Notes: generated from the letters alone by a model not told the origin. DNA of 64,000 nt from JACVRW01 sp038323835 (GCA_038323835.1 JBBQHI010000016.1:9590-73589); one strand, 5' to 3'; shown: positions 28,173 through 39,151, counted from the stretch's first letter. Program-made: numbers and translations.

Positions 28173-28192
28173 CCCGATCAGGGCCGATCGGG
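28173..28192 (+). promoter_or_regulatory. Inverted repeat CCCGATC-n6-GATCGGG before the acyl-carrier gene
   Basis: A 7-bp perfect inverted repeat in the leader of the carrier protein gene. The stem resembles the palindromic repeat family but its loop (AGGGCC) and flanks differ, so it may instead be an operator. Confidence 0.4.
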
Positions 28193-28224
28193 CCGCAAAC
28201 AGCGAGCAGGACAGGAGCACGAGT

Positions 28225-28479
28225 TTGAGCGTTACGGCCGAAGTCGAGCAGTTCATAGTCAGCGAGCTCTCGCAGGGACGCGGGATCAGCTCGGTGGACG
28301 CGGACGACAACCTGCTCGCCAAGGGGATCATCGATTCGCACGGGGTCATGGAGCTCGTGGCGTTCCTGGAGCAGCAGTACGGGATCACCGTCGGGGACGA
28401 GGACCTGACGCCCGAGAACTTCGAGAGCGTGACCCGCATCCAGGAATTCGTGACGCGCAAGCAAAACGGGCAGTCGTAG
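28225..28479 (+). CDS. Acyl/peptidyl carrier protein
   Basis: An 84-aa carrier protein. The phosphopantetheine site is Ser38 in GIIDSHGVMEL (DSHG rather than DSLE/DSLG of fatty-acid ACPs). Helices II/III follow (VAFLEQQYGITVGDEDLTPENF). It starts at TTG 28225 with AGGAG 7 nt upstream. It would be loaded with an acyl group by the downstream ligase. The non-consensus DSHG suggests a specialised carrier, not the housekeeping ACP. Confidence 0.85.
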   Translation: MSVTAEVEQFIVSELSQGRGISSVDADDNLLAKGIIDSHGVMELVAFLEQQYGITVGDEDLTPENFESVTRIQEFVTRKQNGQS

Positions 28480-28510
28480 GCGCCTTGCCACGGCGAACGA
28501 GGTACCGCTC

Positions 28511-30001
28511 ATGCTGATGGAACTGCTCCGCGAGAACGCGTCCACGCGCCCGGACGACGTGGCGCTCGTGTACCGCGACGAGCGCGTGACCCACGCCGAG
28601 CTGGCGGACCGGGCCAGCCGGCTGGCCGCGGGCCTCACGGCCGAGGGCATCGGCCCCGGCGACGCCGTGGGCCTGCTGCTGCCCAACGACCCGTCCTTCG
28701 TGGCCAGCTACTTTGCGATCTCGTCACTCGGCGCGGTGGTGGCCCCGTTCAACCCCGCCTTCAAGCAGGACGAGCTCGACTTCCACTTCCGCACCTGCGA
28801 GCTCCGTGCCGTGATCAGCGACGACCGCAGCGCCGGCGTGTGCGAACGGATCGTGTCGGGCTGGGAGCGCCCGGCCCAGGTGATCACCACCAGCGCGGCG
28901 CACGGCCAGGCGCTGACGCTCGACATGCTCATGGACCACGAGCCGGCCGATCTCCCGCCTCGAGGGCCGGACGAGCCCCTCGTGTACATGTTCTCCTCCG
29001 GCTCCACGGGCCGGCCCAAGCGCGTGGCCCGCACCCACGCCCAGTGCCGGGGCGAGTCCGAGTACTACCCGGGCATCGGCTACGGGGCGGACGACAAGAT
29101 CTTCTGCGCCATCCCGCTGTTCCACACCTACGGCATGGGCTGCTGCATGTTCGCCGCGGCCCGCACCGGCGCCACCATGGTGATCCTCGAGGACCCGAAC
29201 CCGTTCCTGCTGCGCCGCCAGCGAGCCCTCGAGCTGCTGGAGCAGGAGCGGATCACGATCTTCCCGGGCGTTCCCTTCAACTTCCGGCTGATGGCCGAGG
29301 CGCCCGCGACGGCGGAGCTGTCCGCGGTGCGGCTCTGCTTCTCCGCCGGCACGGCGCTCCCGCGCCCGTTCTTCGACGCCTTCCTGGACAAGTTCGGCGT
29401 TCCCGTCCGCCAGCTCTACGGCTGCACCGAGGCCGGGACCCTGACCGCAAACCTCGACGAGGACCCGGTGGCATCGTTCGAGTCGGTGGGCCGCCCCGTG
29501 GACAGCGTGGAGGTGCGGATCGAGGACGACGAGGGGGACGAGGCCCCGCTGGGCTCGGAGGGCGAGGTGGCCGTGAAGGCGCCCGGCCTCACCAGCGGCT
29601 ACACCGATATGTCAGACCTGAACGAGCAGGTCTTCCGCGACGGGTACTTCATCACCGGAGACCTCGGGCGCCTGGACGAGGAGGGCCGCCTCACCATCAC
29701 GGGGCGCAAGAAGCTGCTCATCGAGGTCGGCGGCTACAAGGTCGATCCGATCGAGGTGGAGGACGTTGTGGTGGCGCACCCCAAGGTGGGCGAGGCCGTG
29801 GTGGTGGGAGTCCAGGGCAAGGTGGCCGGCGAGGAGCTGGTCAAGGCCGTGGTGGTTCCCACCGAGGAGGTGGGCGAGCGCGAGCTCATCACCTTCTGCC
29901 AGGAGCGCCTGGCCAACTACAAGGTTCCCCAGGTGGTGGAGTTCCGGGAGGAGATCCCGAAGAGCCCGCTGGGCAAGATTCTCCGCAAGTACTTGATTTG
30001 A
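28511..30001 (+). CDS. AMP-dependent acyl/aryl-CoA ligase-like (adenylating) enzyme
   Basis: A 496-aa ANL-superfamily enzyme that activates a carboxylic acid with ATP. P-loop MFSSGSTGRPKRVARTHA, A5 motif YGCTEAGTLTANL, A7-A8 GYFITGDLGRLDEEGRLTITG, and the catalytic Lys in IPKSPLGKILRKYL. The substrate cannot be read from the sequence. It follows the carrier protein by 31 nt and probably loads it, in the style of stand-alone adenylation domains. A strong terminator (30056) ends the operon. Confidence 0.85.
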   Translation: MLMELLRENASTRPDDVALVYRDERVTHAELADRASRLAAGLTAEGIGPGDAVGLLLPNDPSFVASYFAISSLGAVVAPFNPAFKQDELDFHFRTCELRAVISDDRSAGVCERIVSGWERPAQVITTSAAHGQALTLDMLMDHEPADLPPRGPDEPLVYMFSSGSTGRPKRVARTHAQCRGESEYYPGIGYGADDKIFCAIPLFHTYGMGCCMFAAARTGATMVILEDPNPFLLRRQRALELLEQERITIFPGVPFNFRLMAEAPATAELSAVRLCFSAGTALPRPFFDAFLDKFGVPVRQLYGCTEAGTLTANLDEDPVASFESVGRPVDSVEVRIEDDEGDEAPLGSEGEVAVKAPGLTSGYTDMSDLNEQVFRDGYFITGDLGRLDEEGRLTITGRKKLLIEVGGYKVDPIEVEDVVVAHPKVGEAVVVGVQGKVAGEELVKAVVVPTEEVGERELITFCQERLANYKVPQVVEFREEIPKSPLGKILRKYLI

Positions 30002-30004
30002 GGA

Positions 30005-30052
30005 CATGGTCCGGTGCTCGCCCGATCACCGATCGGGCTGCGCTCCTCCCGG
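30005..30052 (+). repeat. Palindromic intergenic repeat, copy 3
   Basis: Core hairpin GCCCGATC-ACC-GATCGGGC at 30020-30038 preceded by GGTCCGGTGCTC and followed by TGCGCTCCTC. Shorter than copies 1 and 2. Confidence 0.8.
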
Positions 30053-30055
30053 GTC

Positions 30056-30081
30056 GCCGGTGCTGCGCACCGGCTGTTTTT
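30056..30081 (+). terminator. Rho-independent terminator of the ligase operon
   Basis: Perfect 8-bp stem GCCGGTGC-TGC-GCACCGGC (30056-30074) followed by TGTTTTT. The only classical U-tract terminator I can support in this GC-rich window. Confidence 0.85.
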
Positions 30082-30173
30082 GCCGGGTTGGGGAAACCGG
30101 GCTACTCTGAAGTTCTCCGGACCTGCCGCCACTCGTCCGGGATACCTATCGTCGATGCAGGGAGATCGATGCA

Positions 30174-32315
<2,142 letters not shown>

Positions 32316-32321
32316 CCCGAG

Positions 32322-32337
32322 CCTGCGGACCCGCAGG
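32322..32337. terminator. Hairpin between convergent pabAB and GT39 genes
   Basis: CCTGCGGACCCGCAGG forms a 6-7-bp stem with a tiny loop in the 27-nt gap between two convergent genes. No U tract, so terminator function is a guess. Confidence 0.4.
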
Positions 32338-32342
32338 GTTCC

Positions 32343-34274
32343 TCAGCGGTCCTTCGCGAGCCAACCTCCGGTCTGACCCCGCCTCGCCGCCGGTGAGGGG
32401 GCGACCGGCGAGGCCGTGTGGCCGACCACTGCGAAGACACGAAGGGGTGAGGTCCCGCTGCGCACCGACGCCGGAATGGACGGGTCGGCGACGGAGAACC
32501 CGGAGAGGAGGGCTGGGGCACCGTGGTCCTTCGCCACGTCGAACCGGGGCACCCTCCGGTAGGTGGCGGCCACCAGGCGCCTTCCGGCAAAGAGAAGCAG
32601 CGAGTCGACCGGCCGCTCCGACTCGTCGAGGGCCCAACCGCTGACCGACACGTTTTTGCCGGAGCTCGCGACCTCATCGATGACGCCGGCGGTCCGCGCA
32701 TTCGCGACGACGATCCCCTTGCCGAGTGACCAGTTGATCACCTCCTGGTTGCCCCGGCGCTCGAGGCTGCCGGCCACATGTCCCTGGTAGCGGCCCACCA
32801 GCAGTGGAACCAAGCCCGCATAGACGCGTTTCTGGCGGAGCACCACCTGCTGGTCGGGGCCCGCTAGGGGTGGCATGCCCCGGTAGAGCCCTGCGTCGAG
32901 CCGTACGAAGAACACCCGTCCCCCGCGAGCTGCCCGCTCCCATGCCGGCGCGTCATCCTGGTTCGCCGTCAGGACGCGAGGCACGTGGTTTAGGTAGACG
33001 TTGAGCGGACCCAGGTTCACGCTTTGCGGACCCCCGAGGAGCTCACTACGGGATTGGTCCACCACCTGGTCCCCGGGGCCGGTGGCATCGTCCAAAAATT
33101 GTGCGGCCTCCCGGAAGGCCGGACGCTGGTTATCGCGGTCGAAGGTCTTCACGGCGCCTATCGCAAAGCCGGCGAGCAAGAGCGTGGCGGTGACCGCCGC
33201 GAGCCGAGGGCCGCCCGAGCTCAGGAACGCCCCGACGGCAATGGCGAGGGCCGGAATAGAGGCGCTCATGTTCCTGGGGGTGTAGAGGTCGTCTCCCACT
33301 GCCGCGTACAGCAGCAATCCCACCGGGGTGGCCAGCGCCAAGATCACGATCAGCACCGTTCGCCGGTCGGCGGCCACCCACCGTTTCGGAGGCCGGGTCC
33401 GAAGCCGCACCAGCCCGGCAACGATCGTCGCAGCCACAGCGAACACGATGAAGGCGAGGCCGATCCGCCCGGGCATGGTCTCTAGCCCGAGAAAGGGATG
33501 CCCTGGCAACAGCCGCGCCACGGACTCGAAGACGCCGCCCGCGGTCACGTGGTGCGGATCCAGGTCGCCTCCCACCCTGTTCAGGCCGATGGCGCCGATC
33601 GTTTCGATGGCATTGGTCTTCCCCCGCTGCTCAAGGAACCCGGGCATCCAGGGGAGATAGCCGATGACGATCGCCACGTGGACGATCAGGAGAACGCGAA
33701 GCTGGTCACGGTACGTCCAGAACGCCCAGAGGCCCTGGGCGGCCAGCACGAAGACCGCGGTGTAATGGGTGTAGAGGGCGGCGCAAACGGCGACGCCGTA
33801 GACGATCCACCAGCCTCGGCGCCCGTCCTCCAGCGCGTGCAGGAGGGCGAGGGTGGACAGCGCAACCAGAAAGACCATCGGGCCGTAGGCGCGGGCCTCG
33901 GTGGAGTAGAAGATCGCGAAGGGGCTCAGCGCCATGATCCCGGCGGCGATGAGACCCGCGGTGTTCCCGGCGATGCGCCTGGCCAGCAGGTAGGTGACCG
34001 GCACCGTGGCCGTACCCAGGATCAGGGACGGGACCCGGATCCAGACTTTCGGATCTCCCAGCTGGGCCGTCAGCCAGGCGAGCACCGAGAACAGCGGCGG
34101 GGTGATCTCGTTGTTGTGGGCGACGTCCGACACCACGCCGGTGAGGCTGTTCGTGGTTACGACGCCGTAGGTCCAGTACTCATCCTGAAAGAGGCTCTGG
34201 TCCAGGTTGGCAACCCGCAGGCCGAACGCCACCGCGGTAAAAGCGCATACGGCGGCCACGTTCCCTCTGCCCAT
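32343..34274 (-). CDS. Membrane glycosyltransferase, GT39/PMT-like
   Basis: A 643-aa polytopic protein. An N-terminal FGLRVANLDQSLFQDEYWTY carries the DE acidic motif of lipid-linked sugar transferases (Asp/Glu in the first loop). Multiple TMs follow (LARRIAGNTAGLIAAGIMAL; WWIVYGVAVCAALYTHYTAV; LIVHVAIVIGYLPWMPGF). The last ~200 residues are an extracytoplasmic domain ending in a Pro/Arg-rich tail. It would transfer sugars from polyprenyl-phosphate donors to the envelope or proteins. TAGCCT 7 nt before the ATG indicates a leaderless start. Acceptor unknown. Confidence 0.8.
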   Translation of the reverse strand: MGRGNVAAVCAFTAVAFGLRVANLDQSLFQDEYWTYGVVTTNSLTGVVSDVAHNNEITPPLFSVLAWLTAQLGDPKVWIRVPSLILGTATVPVTYLLARRIAGNTAGLIAAGIMALSPFAIFYSTEARAYGPMVFLVALSTLALLHALEDGRRGWWIVYGVAVCAALYTHYTAVFVLAAQGLWAFWTYRDQLRVLLIVHVAIVIGYLPWMPGFLEQRGKTNAIETIGAIGLNRVGGDLDPHHVTAGGVFESVARLLPGHPFLGLETMPGRIGLAFIVFAVAATIVAGLVRLRTRPPKRWVAADRRTVLIVILALATPVGLLLYAAVGDDLYTPRNMSASIPALAIAVGAFLSSGGPRLAAVTATLLLAGFAIGAVKTFDRDNQRPAFREAAQFLDDATGPGDQVVDQSRSELLGGPQSVNLGPLNVYLNHVPRVLTANQDDAPAWERAARGGRVFFVRLDAGLYRGMPPLAGPDQQVVLRQKRVYAGLVPLLVGRYQGHVAGSLERRGNQEVINWSLGKGIVVANARTAGVIDEVASSGKNVSVSGWALDESERPVDSLLLFAGRRLVAATYRRVPRFDVAKDHGAPALLSGFSVADPSIPASVRSGTSPLRVFAVVGHTASPVAPSPAARRGQTGGWLAKDR

Positions 34275-34281
34275 GCAGGGC

Positions 34282-34287
34282 AGGCTA
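34282..34287 (-). promoter_or_regulatory. -10 box TAGCCT, leaderless start of the GT39-like gene
   Basis: On the minus strand TAGCCT lies 7 nt before the ATG at 34274. Confidence 0.5.
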
Positions 34288-34327
34288 AACGTTCCTGAAC
34301 CCCAGAATGGTCTAACCGGATCTACTT

Positions 34328-34969
34328 TTAGGGGTCCACCAATCGGCGTTCGGCCGCCCAGCGCGACAGCTCGTGGCGGCTCGAGAGCTGGAGCTTGCGG
34401 AGCTCCGAGGACACGTGGGCCTCCACGGTCTTGGGCGAGATGTCGAGCCGCAGCCCGATCTCCTTGTACATGTAGCCGCGGGCGATGTGCTGAAGCACCT
34501 CGTGCTCGCGCGGTGTGAGCGCGTCGAGCTCGCTCTCCGCGTGGGGCGCGGGTCCGGCGAAGGCGTCGAGCACGAAGCCCGCCAGCCGGGGGGAGAACAC
34601 CGCGTCGCCGGCATGCACGCGGCGCACCGCGTCGGCCAGGTCGGGGCCGGAGATGCTCTTGGTCACGTATCCGCGCGCCCCCGCGCGCACCACGGCGATC
34701 ACGTCGACCGGGTCGTCGGACACCGACAGGGCGAGGAAGACGGGGACCGGGGTGGCCTGGGCGGCGCGGCGGATCACCTCCACGCCGCCGCCGTCCGGCA
34801 TGTGCACGTCGAGCAGGACCACGTCAGGGCGGAGGCGGGCGATGGCCTCCGCGGCCGTCGTCACGCCGTCCGCCTCACCCGCGATCTCGAGCAGCGGCTC
34901 GAGCTCCGCCCGGACTCCGGAGCGGAAGAGCTGGTGGTCGTCCACGATCAGGACGCTCGGGCCGGTCAC
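34328..34969 (-). CDS. NarL/LuxR-type response regulator
   Basis: A 213-aa two-component regulator. The receiver domain has the acidic pocket (SVLIVDDHQLFRSG), the phospho-Asp (DVVLLDVHMPDGGG) and the Lys (YVTKSISG). A LuxR helix-turn-helix follows (LTPREHEVLQHIARGYMYKE ... SPKTVEAHVSSE). Its start overlaps the kinase stop by 4 nt, so it is the kinase's partner. Target genes are probably envelope-stress genes in this block. Confidence 0.93.
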   Translation of the reverse strand: MTGPSVLIVDDHQLFRSGVRAELEPLLEIAGEADGVTTAAEAIARLRPDVVLLDVHMPDGGGVEVIRRAAQATPVPVFLALSVSDDPVDVIAVVRAGARGYVTKSISGPDLADAVRRVHAGDAVFSPRLAGFVLDAFAGPAPHAESELDALTPREHEVLQHIARGYMYKEIGLRLDISPKTVEAHVSSELRKLQLSSRHELSRWAAERRLVDP

Positions 34970-36222
34970 GAGGCCCCGTCGCGATCCATGACGAGCTCCA
35001 CCTCGGTGCCCGAGCCGGCTCCGCTCGTGATCCGGGCGCGGCCTCCGTGGCGGTCCATGCGGCCCACTATGGACTCCCGCACCCCTCGGCGGTCCGCGGG
35101 CACGGCCGCCGGGTCGAAGCCGGGCCCGCGGTCACGCACGAACACGTGGATCCGCTCGCCCGTGGACTCCGCGTACACGTCCACCGTGGACCCGCCGCCG
35201 AACTTGGCCGCGTTGGTCATGGCCTCGCGTGCGGCGGCCACCACCGCCTCGGCACGCGGGTCGAGCGGTGTGTCCCCGACCGACACCACCTCCACGGGCA
35301 CGCCGTGGCGCTCCTCCACCTCGGCCGCCGCTCCCTCCAGCGCCGCGGCCAGCCGGGCGGACTGGCCGGGGGCGGGGCGGCCGGCCAGCCAGGCGCGCAG
35401 CTCTCGCTCCTGGCTGCGGGCCAGGGCGGCCACCTCCTGGGGCTCGGCCGCCCGGCGTTGAACCAAGGCCAGCGTCTGGAGCACCGAGTCGTGGAGGTGC
35501 GCGGCCATCTCGGCCCGCTCCTGAGAGCGGATCCGCTCGGCGCGCTCCTCGGCCAGCGAGCGGGCGAGGCGCACGATCCAGGGCGCGAAGATCACGCCGA
35601 GCACCACGATCACCGCAATCGCGGCCAGCAGCACGTCCCGGGCCGCGCCCAGGGCGCCAGTGGCGTGGAGGAAGGCGAACCCGGCCGCGATCACGAGGGC
35701 CGCGCCCACGCCGGTGCGGGAGACCGCGACGGCCGCCGTGCGGGCGGTCTCGCGCTGATCGCGCGCCACCGGCGGCGCCGTGGGCGGGCGGGGCCGCGTG
35801 CCGGGCGCCTTGGCCTCCCCGTGATCGCCGAGCGACTGGCGCCAGATCAGCACGCCGCCGGTGGCGATCAGCACCACCGGCCAGACGATCGCGTCGGAGA
35901 ACCACAGGCCGAGGCCGCGGAAGGCGAGCAGGACGCTCAGGAGCAGCAGGCCCGTGCCCAGCGCAACCTCCACGGCGGCTCGGCCGCGTGGTGAGCGGAC
36001 GCGCTCACGGGGCGCGGCGTCGCCCGCCGGCACCACGAGCCACGCCAGGGCGTAGATCGCGACGCCGGCCCCGCCGGCCGCGGTGGCCACCACGAAGGCG
36101 AGCCTCACCAGAGCGGGGTCGAGGCCGAAGCGGCCGGCAATCCCCGCGGCCACGCCCGCCAGCCAGCGGTGCTCGCGATCACGCCGCAGCCGGGGACGGG
36201 CGGCACCCGCCGCGGCGGTCAC
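34966..36222 (-). CDS. PspC-domain sensor histidine kinase (LiaS/NarX class)
   Basis: A 418-aa kinase. An N-terminal PspC domain (HRWLAGVAAGIAGRFGLDPALVRL, split here as HRWLAGVAAGIAGRF and LDPALVRL) with TMs is followed by more TMs (VEVALGTGLLLLSVLLAF; AIAVIVVLGVIFAPWIV), then HisKA_3 with the phospho-His (AAHLHDSVLQTLALV) and a HATPase_c end (FVRDRGPGFDP, GAGSGTEVELVM). It senses membrane state and phosphorylates the downstream regulator. Start is GTG, overlapping the preceding stop (GTGA). Confidence 0.9.
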   Translation of the reverse strand: MTAAAGAARPRLRRDREHRWLAGVAAGIAGRFGLDPALVRLAFVVATAAGGAGVAIYALAWLVVPAGDAAPRERVRSPRGRAAVEVALGTGLLLLSVLLAFRGLGLWFSDAIVWPVVLIATGGVLIWRQSLGDHGEAKAPGTRPRPPTAPPVARDQRETARTAAVAVSRTGVGAALVIAAGFAFLHATGALGAARDVLLAAIAVIVVLGVIFAPWIVRLARSLAEERAERIRSQERAEMAAHLHDSVLQTLALVQRRAAEPQEVAALARSQERELRAWLAGRPAPGQSARLAAALEGAAAEVEERHGVPVEVVSVGDTPLDPRAEAVVAAAREAMTNAAKFGGGSTVDVYAESTGERIHVFVRDRGPGFDPAAVPADRRGVRESIVGRMDRHGGRARITSGAGSGTEVELVMDRDGAS

Positions 36223-36428
36223 CGGTCCCGGCTCATTCCGCGGGCCAGGAGGATCGCCCCCGTGGCCGCGCAGGCCACGGGGGCGAAGAGGGCGAAGCCC
36301 ATGTCGATCGAGCCCTCGGCGTCGAGCAGCAGGAGCACCCCGAGGGCGATCACCGCCAGGCCCGCGACCAGAGAGGCGAGGTCGGGCCTAGCCCGCACGC
36401 GCGTGACTCCGGCACGCCTTGTTTCCAT
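36219..36428 (-). CDS. Small membrane protein in the PspC block
   Basis: A 69-aa protein with two TMs (LASLVAGLAVIALGVLLLLD; MGFALFAPVACAATGAILLA). Its ATG overlaps the upstream PspC/LiaF-like gene by 41 nt; an in-frame GTG (36398) would shorten the overlap to 11 nt. It ends in a GTGA overlap with the kinase, so it is translated with it. Such small membrane partners occur in Lia/PspC operons. Confidence 0.72.
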   Translation of the reverse strand: METRRAGVTRVRARPDLASLVAGLAVIALGVLLLLDAEGSIDMGFALFAPVACAATGAILLARGMSRDR

Positions 36429-37575
36429 GCGGGGTGTTCTCGGTGCTCTCGTTCGAGTTGCGCCCGAAGTCCTTGAAGTCGAAGGGCGGGTCGTTGGTGT
36501 CGCGCACGCGGAGCGCGCCCACGCCCACGTCGGCGTTCAGCACCAGGCGCTTGGCGGCCGGAGGGGCCTCGCGACGGTCCACGACCTGTACGTCCACGCC
36601 CTCGTTGGCCTCACCGAGCACGCGGGCCTGGCCGACGCCCACATCGGCCTCAGTGGCCACGCAGACGTCCGCCGGCACCGTCAGGCGCACCTCGCCGATG
36701 CCGAGGTTCACCTCCAGCGGCGTGTCACCCGGGGGCAGGTCCACCTTGCTCAGGTTCACGTCCATCTGGCCGACGCCCAGCTCGTACTTGTCGCGCAGGT
36801 CGGCCCGGGTGTCGGGTGTGTAGTTGCGATCGCCGAACCCGCCGTCGAAAGCCACGCCCGCCGCGCCCACCGCGCCGGCGGACAGGCCCACGAGCACCGC
36901 GGGGAGGATGAGCCAGCGCACGGGCCGCACGAAGGCGCCGGCCACCAGCGCCACACCCGCCACGATCAGCAGGATGGCGACCACGGTGCCGCCCCCGAAC
37001 GCGGCGGCGAATGCGGCTCCCACGGCGAGGATGCCGCACAGGACGAGGACCCCGACGCCGAGTGCCGCACGCCGGGCGATGTCCCGGGCCTCTCCGCTCG
37101 GTCCTTCGCCGGAGACGAGCCACCATACGAGAACGCCTGCGATAACCAGGGTCGCGACAGGAACGAGGACTGCTGCAGCGATGAGGCCGCCGCCGAGAAG
37201 AAAGGGCCACCCGATCAGCAGGAGCACGATCACGCCCACCACCAGCCCGATGGATCGCCCGCCCGCCGCCGTGGGCGTCCCGGCGCCCTCGGATTCGGCC
37301 GGAATCAGGATCAGCGCTGCGAGGTAGAGCAGCGCCCCGGCGCCGCCCAGCAGCGCCAGCGCCACCGCGCCGACGCGGAAGAGGATCGGATCCACGTTGA
37401 AGTAGCGCCCCAGGCCGGCACAGACGCCTCCGAGCACCCGGCCCTCCCGGGCGCGGACGAGCTTCCGCGGCGCGGGCGGGCCGTACCCGCCCTGTGCGCC
37501 CATCGGCTGCGTGGGGTCCTCCGGGCCCGTGTGCTCGCGCCCCTCGTCCTGTCCGTCGTCTGCGTCCATTTCCAT
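36388..37575 (-). CDS. PspC domain protein with LiaF-like C-terminal domain
   Basis: A 395-aa protein. After a Pro-rich start it has a PspC domain (REGRVLGGVCAGLGRYFNVD), several TMs (LALLGGAGALLYLAALILI; IGLVVGVIVLLLIGWPFLLG; VATLVIAGVLVWWLV) and a C-terminal toast-rack/LiaF-like domain (VNLSKVDLPPGDTPLEVNLG, split from IGEVRLTVPADV). LiaF-like proteins restrain the kinase of such systems until envelope stress. The frame stays open upstream to 38967 but that part overlaps real genes; the start is ATG 37575 or 37569 (M-E-M-D). Confidence 0.82.
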   Translation of the reverse strand: MEMDADDGQDEGREHTGPEDPTQPMGAQGGYGPPAPRKLVRAREGRVLGGVCAGLGRYFNVDPILFRVGAVALALLGGAGALLYLAALILIPAESEGAGTPTAAGGRSIGLVVGVIVLLLIGWPFLLGGGLIAAAVLVPVATLVIAGVLVWWLVSGEGPSGEARDIARRAALGVGVLVLCGILAVGAAFAAAFGGGTVVAILLIVAGVALVAGAFVRPVRWLILPAVLVGLSAGAVGAAGVAFDGGFGDRNYTPDTRADLRDKYELGVGQMDVNLSKVDLPPGDTPLEVNLGIGEVRLTVPADVCVATEADVGVGQARVLGEANEGVDVQVVDRREAPPAAKRLVLNADVGVGALRVRDTNDPPFDFKDFGRNSNESTENTPHGNKACRSHARAG

Positions 37576-37673
37576 CTCCGGTGCCGAGGTTTGTATCTCG
37601 CCACCGAGCTTGCCGCCCCGCGGGCCGCATGCCAATTGGGAATGGCCCCTAGGGGATCGGCCTAGCCGGGGTG

Positions 37674-38519
37674 CTAGACGTCGCTGAAGCTGCGCTGGAT
37701 GTGGGTCGCGTCCACGCCCAGCGCCAGGGCCAGCGCAAGGCCGATGTACACCCCGGCCACGATCAGCCGGGTGCGCCGCGGGACGCGGTGGAACTCGCGC
37801 GACTCGGGCGACTTGCGGGCCTTCCACCGGCGCCACGTCTCCATGCCGCCGAGCAGCAGGATCAGCAGCATCACCGGGTTGGGGAAGGCAACCGTGGCGG
37901 CCACCAGCAGGCCGTAGCCCAGGAACCACATCCAGGGGGAGAGCGCGGCCATGGCCCGGCCGCCGTCGAGCGGCAGCACGGGGAGCAGGTTGAACAGGTT
38001 CAGCAGGAAGCCCACGTAGGCGAGCGCGAGGAAGAGGTCGCTTCCGCCGGCCGCGTGGATGGCCAGCGGCACGAGCGACGCGAGCGAGCCGAGCACCGGA
38101 CCGGCCAGGCCGACCCGCGCCTCGGCGGCGGCGTCCTTCGGCATCTCCTTCATGGCCACCACGGCGCCGAGGAACGGGATGAACATGGGCGCCCCGGCGT
38201 CGATGCCCTCGCGCCGGAGCTGAATCACGTGGCCCATCTCGTGCACCAGCAGGAGCAGTACGAAGCCGACGGCGAACCTCCAGCCCCAGATCAGGGCGTA
38301 GGCACCGATCGACACCAGCATCGTCCCCGACGTGGTGAGGATCTTGATCTTCGGAAGCAGCAGCAGCAGCACCTTGAGCTTCGCGCCGAGCTTGAGCAGC
38401 ACCAGGCTGGCGGCCACGGTGGTGCCCCAGGCGCGGCGCCAGACCGACTTCGGCTCGGGCGCGGGCGGCGCCGGCGCCTGCGGCGCGGGCATCGGCTGCC
38501 TGTAGAGGGATGACTCCAT
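37674..38519 (-). CDS. Site-2-protease-like zinc metalloprotease (M50)
   Basis: A 281-aa intramembrane protease. Zinc motif LLVHEMGHVIQL, and NLLPVLPLDGGRAMA carrying the third-ligand Asp. TM segments surround both. A Pro/Ala-rich cytosolic N-terminus precedes them. Similar proteins cleave anti-sigma factors or other membrane substrates; its position next to the PspC/LiaRS-like block suggests an envelope-stress role, which is inference. CACAAT 7 nt before the ATG fits a leaderless start. Confidence 0.85.
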   Translation of the reverse strand: MESSLYRQPMPAPQAPAPPAPEPKSVWRRAWGTTVAASLVLLKLGAKLKVLLLLLPKIKILTTSGTMLVSIGAYALIWGWRFAVGFVLLLLVHEMGHVIQLRREGIDAGAPMFIPFLGAVVAMKEMPKDAAAEARVGLAGPVLGSLASLVPLAIHAAGGSDLFLALAYVGFLLNLFNLLPVLPLDGGRAMAALSPWMWFLGYGLLVAATVAFPNPVMLLILLLGGMETWRRWKARKSPESREFHRVPRRTRLIVAGVYIGLALALALGVDATHIQRSFSDV

Positions 38520-38564
38520 GCCACTGATTGTGGCAACGCGCGACCGGGAAAGGACGGCGTCGGC

Positions 38565-39083
38565 TCAGGCGCCGGAAACGCCTGCGGCGATGCTCGTGCT
38601 CAGGACCGCCGGGGAGGCCAGCGACTGGTACACCACGCAGTAGCGCTCGGTGAGCTCGCGCAGCCGTTCCAGCTCCTCGCTCCCGGCGTCGGTGTCGAGC
38701 TCGAAGGCGAGCCGGATCGCGGCGAAGCCCACCGGGGCGTCGCGATCCACGGCCATGGTGCCGCGGAAGTCGAGGTCCCCCTCGACACGCACGGTGCCGC
38801 CGCGGATGTCGATCTCGAGCGAGGTGGCCACCGAGCGAAGCGTCACGCCGGCGCAGGCGGCCAGCGCCTCCAGCAGCATGTCCCCCGAGCAGAGGAGGCT
38901 CCCGTCGCCCCCTGAGGCGGGATGGAGCCCGGCCTCGGCCAGCGCCCGACCGGTGTTCACGGAGCATGAGATGCCCTCGCCCAGGCTCCCCTCGGCGCTG
39001 AGGGTCACGATCGCGCTCGTGGGCTCCTCGCGGTAGCGCTCCTTGAGCGGGGCCTGCAGCGCGCGCAGCTCGGTGCGGTCCAT
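38565..39083 (-). CDS. OsmC family protein
   Basis: A 172-aa OsmC/Ohr-type thiol peroxidase-like protein. A conserved Cys pair is visible (ISCSVNTG; ACAGVTLRSVAT region), with the typical GDMLLEALAACAGVTLRSVA. It reduces organic or lipid hydroperoxides in relatives. The start is ATG 39083 with TAAGCT 7 nt upstream (leaderless); a longer frame to 39119 lacks such a signal. Confidence 0.82.
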   Translation of the reverse strand: MDRTELRALQAPLKERYREEPTSAIVTLSAEGSLGEGISCSVNTGRALAEAGLHPASGGDGSLLCSGDMLLEALAACAGVTLRSVATSLEIDIRGGTVRVEGDLDFRGTMAVDRDAPVGFAAIRLAFELDTDAGSEELERLRELTERYCVVYQSLASPAVLSTSIAAGVSGA

Positions 39084-39090
39084 GGGCCCC

Positions 39091-39096
39091 AGCTTA
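39091..39096 (-). promoter_or_regulatory. -10 box TAAGCT, leaderless start of osmC-like gene
   Basis: Reads TAAGCT on the minus strand, 7 nt before ATG 39083. Confidence 0.5.
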
Positions 39097-39132
39097 GAAC
39101 GGCGCTCGCTGGCGGCCACACCGCACCTCGAC

Positions 39133-39138
39133 TACCCT
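39133..39138 (+). promoter_or_regulatory. Possible -10 box TACCCT for ssrA
   Basis: TACCCT lies 14 nt before the predicted tmRNA 5' end, somewhat long for a -10. No clear -35 is visible. Confidence 0.35.
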
Positions 39139-39151
39139 TGAAGAGCTTCCA

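Noticed and set aside
28173..28192. Seventh copy of the palindromic repeat
   Set aside because: The stem is similar (CCCGATC/GATCGGG) but the loop and both flanks differ, so I keep it as a possible operator instead.
36388..38967. 859-aa minus-strand open frame
   Set aside because: Only the 36388-37575 part is the PspC/LiaF-like protein. Upstream the frame overlaps the M50 protease and osmC-like genes in other frames.
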